Shown: positions 1-5,225 of the stretch, in pieces
How positions within the stretch are numbered: the stretch's first letter is position 1
Layout of the letters: every line of letters begins with the position of its first letter
DNA from: an uncultured Prevotella sp.
GTDB taxonomy: Bacteria; Bacteroidota; Bacteroidia; Bacteroidales; Bacteroidaceae
Reading direction: 5' to 3'
Assembly: GCA_937907705.1 (NCBI GenBank)
Contig: CALCVP010000068.1
Coordinates: 1-5,225, forward strand
Length of the DNA: 5,225 nt
Program-made: the position numbers and the translations under genes
The notes under the pieces: model-generated
The model's database searches: none
Seen by the model: only the letters and a program-made list of their open reading frames with translations
Told to the model about the DNA's origin: nothing

Positions 1-2278
1 GATCACCTTGACGACCCGCACGACCACGCAACTGACGGTCTACACGACGGCTCTCATGGCGCTCTGTACCGATAATAGCCAAACCGCCAGCAGCCTTCAC
101 CTCTGGAGTAAGCTTTATATCGGTACCACGACCAGCCATATTGGTAGCAATGGTTACAGCACCTAACATACGCTCCTCTGTATGGGTCTTTCCGTCAGGA
201 TCTTTTACTGTGATTGTTCCAAGTGTACTCTTACCTGCTTCTGATACAATATTAGCCTCTTGCTGGTGCAACTTGGCATTCAATACGTAATGAGGAATGT
301 GGCGCATATTAAGCATCTTGCTCAACAACTCAGAAATTTCCACTGAAGTAGTACCTACAAGACAAGGACGACCAGCATTACGCATAGCTACTATTTCATC
401 TATAACAGCACTGTACTTCTCACGAGCAGTTTTGTATACACGGTCGTCCATATCATTACGCAAGATAGGCCTGTTGGTAGGTATCTCTACTACATCCAAC
501 TTATAGATGTCCCAAAATTCACCTGCCTCTGTGCTCGCAGTACCGGTCATACCTGCCAACTTATGATACATGCGGAAATAGTTCTGCAAGGTAATGGTAG
601 CAAAGGTTTGAGTGGCCTCTTTCACCTTCACATGCTCTTTAGCCTCAATTGCTTGATGCAAACCATCACTCCACTGGCGACCTTCCATGATACGGCCTGT
701 TTGCTCATCAACAATCTTGACCTCACCGTCCATAACTACATACTCGTCATCCTTATTGAACATGGTATAAGCCTTCAACAACTGCTGCAAAGTGTGCACA
801 CGCTCACTTTGCACCGCATAATGGCTCAAAAGCTGGTCTTTCTTGTCCAACTTTTGCTGGTCGTCAAGATCTTTCTCGTTTTCTAAAGCTGAAAGTTGAG
901 AAGTAATGTCTGGCAAGACAAACAACTCTTTATCGTTTACCTGCTTGGCCAGCCACTCTGTTCCTTTATCCGTCAAATCTACAGAATTAAGCTTCTCGTC
1001 TACGACAAAATAAAGAGGCTCTATGGCTTCAGGCATACGACGGTTGTTGTTCTCCATGTAATACTCTTCTGTTTTGAGCATACCAGCCTTAATTCCCTCT
1101 TCCGAAAGGTACTTAATCAAGGCTTTGTTCTTTGGCAAACACTTATGGGAACGGTAAAGGCTCAAGAAGCCTTCATCCAGCAACTTATCGTTTTTCTTTG
1201 CTCTACCTTCATTTATTTTTTGGCGGGCATCAGCCAAATATTGGGTAGCCAACTTACGCTGTACATCAAACAGACGCTCTACTAAAGGTTGATACTCTTC
1301 AAACATCTGATCATCACCATTAGGCACTGGACCTGAGATAATCAATGGTGTACGGGCATCATCTATCAATACAGAGTCGACCTCATCGACAATCGCATAA
1401 TTATGGGCGCGCTGTACCAAATCATCTGGCGATACAGCCATATTATCGCGCAAATAGTCGAAGCCAAACTCATTGTTCGTTCCAAATGTAATGTCGGCTT
1501 GATAAGCTTTTCTACGCTCTGGAGTGTTGGGACGATGCTTATCTATACAGTCTACAGACAAGCCATGGAACATGTAAAGAGGCCCCATCCACTCAGAGTC
1601 ACGCTTTGCCAAATAGTCATTGACAGTTACCACATGTACGCCATTTCCTGTAAGAGCATTCAAAAAAACAGGAAGAGTGGCAACCAAGGTTTTACCCTCA
1701 CCAGTAGCCATCTCTGCAATTTTGCCTTGATGCAATACAACGCCACCAAACAACTGTACGTCATAGTGGACCATATCCCACTTCATGTCATTGCCACCTG
1801 CTTTCCAATGAGTACTGTAAATAGCCTTGTCGCCTTCAATACGAACAAAGTCTTTGCTTACCGACAGCTCACGGTCAAAATCATTGGCAGTAACTACAAT
1901 TTCATCGTTCTCAGCAAAACGGCGAGCAGTGTCTTTTACAATACTGAATACCTCAGGCATTACCTCGTTAAGAGCTTTCTCATATTCATCAAGCACTTCT
2001 TTTTCCAACTTATCGATAGCGTTAAAAATGTCCTCACGCTCATCAATAGGCGTATCTTCTATCTTTGCCTTCAGCTCTGCAATCTTCTGTTTTTGCTCCT
2101 GAGCTGAATTTTGAACATAATTCTGTATCTCTTTGGTGCGGGCGCGCAATGCATCATTATCCAGTTCCTTAATGGCAGGATAAGCAGCCTTTACTTTCTC
2201 TACAAGAGGCTGTATCAGCTTCATATCGCGTGTTGATTTGTCACCAAACAATGACTTCAAAAAACTATTAAAACCCAT
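1..2278 (-). CDS. secA: Preprotein translocase ATPase SecA, C-terminus cut off by window edge
   Basis: SecA is the cytoplasmic motor ATPase that binds SecYEG and pushes unfolded preproteins across the inner membrane. I translated one uninterrupted frame of 759 codons from ATG at 2278-2276 (MGFNSFLKSLFG) to the left edge. Visible landmarks are Walker A ATGEGKT at residues 191-197, Walker B DEVDS at 298-302, the PPXD preprotein cross-linking region from about 320, VDEQTGR at 523-529 with RQWSDGLHQA just after, MTGTA at 577-581, ATNMAGRGTD at 711-720, and the motif VI arginine fingers in QLRGRAGRQGD at 749-759. The rest of NBD2, the helical scaffold and wing domains and any C-terminal zinc tail lie outside the window. 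Walker A and B sit about 88 residues later than in E. coli SecA (K108, D209), and a charged stretch follows at about 466-481; both fit the longer Bacteroidales SecA, usually about 1100 residues. The gene probably has its own promoter at 2319-2326. The start is preceded by A-rich sequence without a Shine-Dalgarno, normal for this phylum. Confidence 0.98.
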   Translation of the reverse strand, partial: MGFNSFLKSLFGDKSTRDMKLIQPLVEKVKAAYPAIKELDNDALRARTKEIQNYVQNSAQEQKQKIAELKAKIEDTPIDEREDIFNAIDKLEKEVLDEYEKALNEVMPEVFSIVKDTARRFAENDEIVVTANDFDRELSVSKDFVRIEGDKAIYSTHWKAGGNDMKWDMVHYDVQLFGGVVLHQGKIAEMATGEGKTLVATLPVFLNALTGNGVHVVTVNDYLAKRDSEWMGPLYMFHGLSVDCIDKHRPNTPERRKAYQADITFGTNNEFGFDYLRDNMAVSPDDLVQRAHNYAIVDEVDSVLIDDARTPLIISGPVPNGDDQMFEEYQPLVERLFDVQRKLATQYLADARQKINEGRAKKNDKLLDEGFLSLYRSHKCLPKNKALIKYLSEEGIKAGMLKTEEYYMENNNRRMPEAIEPLYFVVDEKLNSVDLTDKGTEWLAKQVNDKELFVLPDITSQLSALENEKDLDDQQKLDKKDQLLSHYAVQSERVHTLQQLLKAYTMFNKDDEYVVMDGEVKIVDEQTGRIMEGRQWSDGLHQAIEAKEHVKVKEATQTFATITLQNYFRMYHKLAGMTGTASTEAGEFWDIYKLDVVEIPTNRPILRNDMDDRVYKTAREKYSAVIDEIVAMRNAGRPCLVGTTSVEISELLSKMLNMRHIPHYVLNAKLHQQEANIVSEAGKSTLGTITVKDPDGKTHTEERMLGAVTIATNMAGRGTDIKLTPEVKAAGGLAIIGTERHESRRVDRQLRGRAGRQGD

Positions 2279-2318
2279 TTTATTTTATTTTTCTTTGTTA
2301 TTTTTCGTTATTTGCGTG

Positions 2319-2326
2319 CAAAAATA
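2319..2326 (-). promoter_or_regulatory. Candidate Bacteroidales -7 promoter box for secA
   Basis: On the minus strand this reads TATTTTTG, an exact match to the Bacteroidetes -7 consensus TAnnTTTG. Transcription would begin near 2312-2315, giving a leader of about 35 bases before the secA ATG. I see no good TTG-type -33 box 19-21 bases upstream, so the call rests on the -7 box and its position. The region is A/T-rich, which makes chance matches more likely. Confidence 0.5.
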
Positions 2327-2352
2327 CAAATTTTATTTCTGTTTTTAGCACA

Positions 2353-2391
2353 TTTCACTGTATATCTCTATATAGAACACCTCCAGTGCAA
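2353..2391. repeat. Nested imperfect inverted repeat between phosphatase-like gene and secA
   Basis: Outer arms CACTG (2356-2360) and CAGTG (2384-2388) are inverted repeats, extendable by a few T/A pairs with a one-base bulge. Between them lies a perfect 10-base palindrome, TCTATATAGA (2367-2376). On the minus strand it follows the stop at 2401 and precedes the secA promoter box. It has no T-run after the stem, so it is a weak terminator candidate. It could be an operator or a leader structure of a read-through transcript. No gene lies in 2279-2400. Confidence 0.35.
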
Positions 2392-2400
2392 AACGCCTAC

Positions 2401-3834
2401 TTAATATAAAGGTGCCGTTGCACAAGCATTCGGTGCCCTAATTCTGATAGCTTTGGCAATAGTAGGAGCTATACGTTCTACCGCTACAGGCGTAGAAACT
2501 TGCTTGGCCATTATGCCCGTTCCATAAAGAACAATTGGAAATGAAGATAATGTTTCACGAGAAATATATTGTTGTTTGTTTTCTTCATTGAACAATTTCC
2601 AGCCTGGAGCGACCTCGACAATAATGTCGCCACAGCGCGAAGGATTGTACCAATTGTGCATCTTTGCATTGCCCGCTTCACCGGAAAAGAGTAAATTCTT
2701 GCTCGTAAAAACATTGCGCACACCTGCATTTTGAATCAGAAAAGATTGTGAACGACTCAGAATATCACTCATACTGATACGCTTGAGTTCTATCTGCTTA
2801 ATGTTCAAAAATATCTGATTATAGAAATACCCCTCCACATACTTGTTTTGACCGTAAATAGCGCTTAAATACATATTAAGCAAATTGGCAGTACGGTTTA
2901 TGTAAAAAGTGCCCGTAGGGATATGGTATTTTTTGAATTTCTCGTCTGTATCTGTAGTATAACCAGTACCTGTAACAACAAAAAGGACATTATTTTTCCC
3001 TACCTTCTCTTCTACAGTAGAAATAAGTTTACCCAGTTCATGGTCTAATTGCATGTAAAGCGACTGCAACTTTTTGCCATCTTTGTCTTTGCTCAAAGGC
3101 TTGGCGTCATAAGTAACAGTAAGCATGTCCGGGACATCATCTTGCCCCATATTAACAGAAGACAAGCATAACAGAGCCATGTCTGTAACATTGGCATTTC
3201 CGTTATCTTTCTCTACATTTACCTCTGTAGAAAGGTTGTAGTCTGTCATCCAATTGGGTTCCCGCTTTCCATAATAATTAGATGTACACCAACATTTGCT
3301 TGACTTATTTATCCAAAAAGCGCCATCCGCAGCATGACCACCACCCAACACGGCAGCTTCACGATTTAAAGCTACACTGTAAACAAAAGCTTTACCATCG
3401 GTGCTCATCTTCAGCTCATCGTTGACAGTGGTAGCTGTAAGAGATTGAGGTGAACTGGCATCTTTTGTAAACAATCCTTCACAAGAATTGTCATCTACAC
3501 AACTGATGGGCACCAAAGTATTCTTATCGAGCCACATAGTGCCACTTATGCCATGATAATAAGGCGAAGTACCTGTTACAATAGTAGCTAAAGCTGAAGC
3601 CTCATCAACTGGCGAAAAACTATATTGAGCATTATCGTATACAGCTCCCCCATAAAACAACTTACGGAAACCTTTCTCACCATAATACGGCAAAAAAGTT
3701 TCTATATAGTCTGTACGCAACTGGTCTATAGCTATATTGACCACAAGCTTAGGAATAGGACGCGCTATTTGAGCTTGCATGTTGCCCACTGAAATCATAG
3801 CCAATAGGGTGGCTTTAATATACTTGTTTATCAT
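2401..3834 (-). CDS. Exported alkaline phosphatase superfamily protein, predicted catalytically dead
   Basis: This 477-residue protein has a signal peptide (about 1-21, ending NMQA/Q) and is probably periplasmic. The family is shown by KLVVNIAIDQLRTDY (29-43), IVTGTSPYYHGI (85-96), GGGHAADGAFW (164-174), FPIVLYGTG (432-440) and RIAPTIAKAI (454-463), which follow the layout of PafA-type alkaline phosphatases. By motif alignment the active site is degenerate: the nucleophile Thr is E78, and metal-ligand or active-site positions Asn, Lys, His, Asp-His and His are T99, L156, L247, T290-G291 and S431. Only D37, D243 and R158 (PafA D38, D305, R164) appear kept. The frame is intact and full length, so it looks maintained, not decayed. 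Cys pairs C112/C118 and C181/C183 could form disulfides. ATG at 3834 overlaps the lnb stop by 4 bases, implying translational coupling. The superfamily is clear; the real function is unknown. Automatic annotation as an active phosphatase would probably be wrong. Confidence 0.9.
   Translation of the reverse strand: MINKYIKATLLAMISVGNMQAQIARPIPKLVVNIAIDQLRTDYIETFLPYYGEKGFRKLFYGGAVYDNAQYSFSPVDEASALATIVTGTSPYYHGISGTMWLDKNTLVPISCVDDNSCEGLFTKDASSPQSLTATTVNDELKMSTDGKAFVYSVALNREAAVLGGGHAADGAFWINKSSKCWCTSNYYGKREPNWMTDYNLSTEVNVEKDNGNANVTDMALLCLSSVNMGQDDVPDMLTVTYDAKPLSKDKDGKKLQSLYMQLDHELGKLISTVEEKVGKNNVLFVVTGTGYTTDTDEKFKKYHIPTGTFYINRTANLLNMYLSAIYGQNKYVEGYFYNQIFLNIKQIELKRISMSDILSRSQSFLIQNAGVRNVFTSKNLLFSGEAGNAKMHNWYNPSRCGDIIVEVAPGWKLFNEENKQQYISRETLSSFPIVLYGTGIMAKQVSTPVAVERIAPTIAKAIRIRAPNACATAPLY
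3831..3834 (-). other. ATGA stop-start overlap coupling lnb to the phosphatase-like gene
   Basis: On the minus strand these four bases read ATGA: the TGA (3833-3831) ends the upstream gene and the ATG (3834-3832) begins the next. Such overlaps usually mean one mRNA and coupled translation by a terminating ribosome. This is the strongest evidence in the window that the two exported proteins are made together. Confidence 0.9.
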
Positions 3835-5045
3835 TTATACTTTAAAGGTATTAATCTTCTTACACATCGTACCAATAGCGACAGCACTACTATATACATT
3901 CCCTCGGCATAAGTTTGGAACATTCCGCCTACTATAAACAACATAATGAAGAGTACTGCATACAGCCAGAATCTATCTTCCATCTGCTTCATCATCTTGG
4001 ATGTAACAGACCAAATAAAAGCCAATGCCAATGGATTAAGCAGTAATATCTGTAAATTAGTGCTGGTAGTAGGATGCTCAGAAAACAGCATTGCAAGCAA
4101 TACAAGTCCAGCTGCACCCACGACCAACAGCAAAAAGGTATCTAACAACCAAAAATTACTTTTCAGAAGCCACTCTATACCTGTAAGAAGAACTATTACC
4201 GCCAACAGCAGCCATGCACAAGTCTGCGGGCGAAGGGGAAAGCCTGGCTCCGACTGAGGTGCAGTACCGCCAACGACCTCGAACTGACGCTGAACCAAGG
4301 CACGTTCATGGCCTTGAGCATCTAGTACTTTTGCATTGCTAAAGCTTTTGTATAGATTATAGGGAAGAAACTGATAATCTGAAAAAGTAGTTTTACAATC
4401 AGCCTTGACACCTAACAGCAAATCATTGCCAAAACGTGCCCAAGGACTATCTTCATTAAAGGAGTGTATCAGTTGTCGGAAGGATGGGTACAGGCAATCT
4501 GAAGCAGAATAGCATACTTTCCCATTAATATGGCTAACTAATATATCTCGTGCACGTGTAGTACAATTGTCATAGAAGTAATTGTATCTATACACCCTGT
4601 TTTCAGGCAAATAGTTAGTATTAATGGCTGCGACAATCGCTTTCTTCTCGGCAGCTGTCAAATTCAGCTCCTGCTGTTCCACCGAACGGCCCTCACTCAT
4701 ATATTCTTCATAGAAAGCATTAAATGGCATAATACCCATTTCATAGTCTGTAAGCCCAAAAATAAAGCGCAAAACAAAAAATGATTTTTTAAAAGAAAAC
4801 AAGCCATAATTAATCGCTACATCTATATTATTTTTATAATCTGTATAACGGATAGCAGTATGTCCATACAGACTATATACTTGCGTACCTGGGGCACAAG
4901 TTAATAGACTGATAGAAACAGAATCACCATCCATCACTCGTTTTTGTTCCATAGATGGGGATGCCAACACAGACACTTGAAACAAAAACAGAACAACAAA
5001 TATAGCTATAAAATGCTTCAATAATATATTTTTTGTTTGTTTCAC
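3831..5045 (-). CDS. lnb: DUF4105/Lnb-domain membrane protein, probable lipoprotein N-acyltransferase
   Basis: The 404-residue product has a signal sequence (hydrophobic about 11-28, possible cleavage after VLA), a periplasmic domain to about 275 and five membrane segments at roughly 277-294, 299-320, 331-347, 358-376 and 382-396. Basic residues in the even loops and the RRLIPLKYK tail fit a cytoplasmic C-terminus. The periplasmic domain matches DUF4105: LLTCAPG (47-53), YGHTAIRY (60-67), EGRSVEQQ (118-125), PENRVYRYNYFYDNCTTR (147-164). H62 and C161 are the likely catalytic pair of a permuted papain-like fold. From established knowledge, the family includes Lnb, the Bacteroides enzyme that N-acylates the lipid-modified cysteine of lipoproteins, replacing Lnt. 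It is first in the operon, with an ATGA overlap to the next gene. The GTG start at 5045 is uncertain: a promoter box ends 5 bases before it, and TTG at 5021 would also leave a good signal peptide. The family is sure; the specific function is inferred. Confidence 0.82.
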   Translation of the reverse strand: MKQTKNILLKHFIAIFVVLFLFQVSVLASPSMEQKRVMDGDSVSISLLTCAPGTQVYSLYGHTAIRYTDYKNNIDVAINYGLFSFKKSFFVLRFIFGLTDYEMGIMPFNAFYEEYMSEGRSVEQQELNLTAAEKKAIVAAINTNYLPENRVYRYNYFYDNCTTRARDILVSHINGKVCYSASDCLYPSFRQLIHSFNEDSPWARFGNDLLLGVKADCKTTFSDYQFLPYNLYKSFSNAKVLDAQGHERALVQRQFEVVGGTAPQSEPGFPLRPQTCAWLLLAVIVLLTGIEWLLKSNFWLLDTFLLLVVGAAGLVLLAMLFSEHPTTSTNLQILLLNPLALAFIWSVTSKMMKQMEDRFWLYAVLFIMLFIVGGMFQTYAEGMYIVVLSLLVRCVRRLIPLKYK

Positions 5046-5049
5046 ACTG

Positions 5050-5057
5050 CAAAGATA
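5050..5057 (-). promoter_or_regulatory. Candidate Bacteroidales -7 promoter box for the lnb operon
   Basis: The minus strand reads TATCTTTG, an exact TAnnTTTG match. No clear -33 TTG element is visible about 20 bases upstream; the nearest sequence is ATGG before an A-rich spacer. Transcription would start about 4-7 bases downstream, near 5043-5046, essentially at the annotated GTG start of lnb (5045). Confidence 0.55.
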
Positions 5058-5225
5058 ATGCTTATTTTTCTATTTTTACCATTTAAGAGTCTTTATTTTG
5101 GCTATAACGCTCCATACAAGAACAGATAATTATGCCTAAAGGCTAAAATAGCTTCGACCTGTACGGTTGTAAGAACTTTTTCTGAGTATTTTATCCATTA
5201 TAAAAGATAAAAATCATATATGTAT
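5058..5225. other. A/T-rich upstream region without a convincing gene
   Basis: This stretch upstream of the lnb promoter holds no long reading frame, tRNA or clear terminator. It has two adjacent tiny inverted repeats, GCCTAAAGGC (5134-5143) and GCTAAAATAGC (5142-5152), too short to call a terminator. A 20-codon minus-strand frame (5198-5136) is discussed as a finding only. Its role beyond being the upstream control region of lnb is not visible. Confidence 0.6.

Noticed and set aside
297..1285. Three + strand open frames (297-506, 563-886, 896-1285)
   Set aside because: They are antisense shadows of secA, whose frame carries MTGTA, VDEQTGR and other motifs throughout.
1403..2107. 234-codon open frame on the + strand, with another overlapping frame at 1827-2102
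   Set aside because: Both lie entirely antisense to the conserved SecA NBD1 coding region; the products show no recognisable domain and are rich in residues expected from antisense reading.
2308..2358. GTG-initiated 16-codon frame before secA as a SecM-like arrest peptide
   Set aside because: It lacks a signal sequence or arrest-like motif, its start is about 20 bases from the GGAGGTG, and the secA promoter box lies inside it.
2353..2391. Rho-independent terminator after the phosphatase-like gene
   Set aside because: The stem is short with a large loop and the minus strand has no T-run after it, so it is listed only as an inverted repeat.
2511..2729. 72-codon minus-strand frame inside the phosphatase-like gene
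   Set aside because: It is an alternative frame within a well-supported CDS, with no promoter or family resemblance.
2401..3834. Phosphatase-like gene as a decaying pseudogene
   Set aside because: The frame is uninterrupted, has an intact signal peptide and conserved scaffold motifs to the end, and is tightly coupled to lnb; only the catalytic residues are gone.
3946..4257. 103-codon + strand frame
   Set aside because: It is antisense to the membrane segments of the Lnb-like protein; no signal supports a separate gene.

Overview
This window looks like an ordinary chromosomal segment from a Bacteroidales bacterium of the Bacteroides/Prevotella type. Three things point there: moderate G+C with very A/T-rich intergenic DNA, promoter boxes of the TAnnTTTG type in place of a sigma70 -10 element with a Shine-Dalgarno leader, and a SecA with the long N-terminal part seen in that phylum. 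No tRNA, rRNA, CRISPR array, insertion sequence or phage gene was seen.

All three genes lie on the minus strand, so they read from right to left. From 5045 to 3831 is a protein with the DUF4105 / Lnb N-terminal domain: an exported papain-like domain followed by five membrane segments, most likely the Bacteroides-type lipoprotein N-acyltransferase (lnb). It overlaps by 4 bases (ATGA) with the gene at 3834-2401, an exported alkaline-phosphatase-superfamily protein that has lost almost every catalytic residue. A 122-base gap with a candidate promoter and an imperfect inverted repeat follows, then secA from 2278, which runs off the left edge after 759 codons. The right end (5046-5225) is the promoter region of lnb with no convincing gene.

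The three genes share an envelope theme. SecA drives proteins, including lipoprotein precursors, through the inner membrane. Lnb would then add the third acyl chain to mature lipoproteins. The degenerate phosphatase, translationally coupled to lnb, is probably a periplasmic protein with a binding or scaffolding role and no phosphatase activity. The most notable observations are this pseudoenzyme, its tight coupling to lnb, and the lnb start, whose promoter lies so close to the GTG codon that the message would be leaderless, or else translation starts at a downstream TTG.
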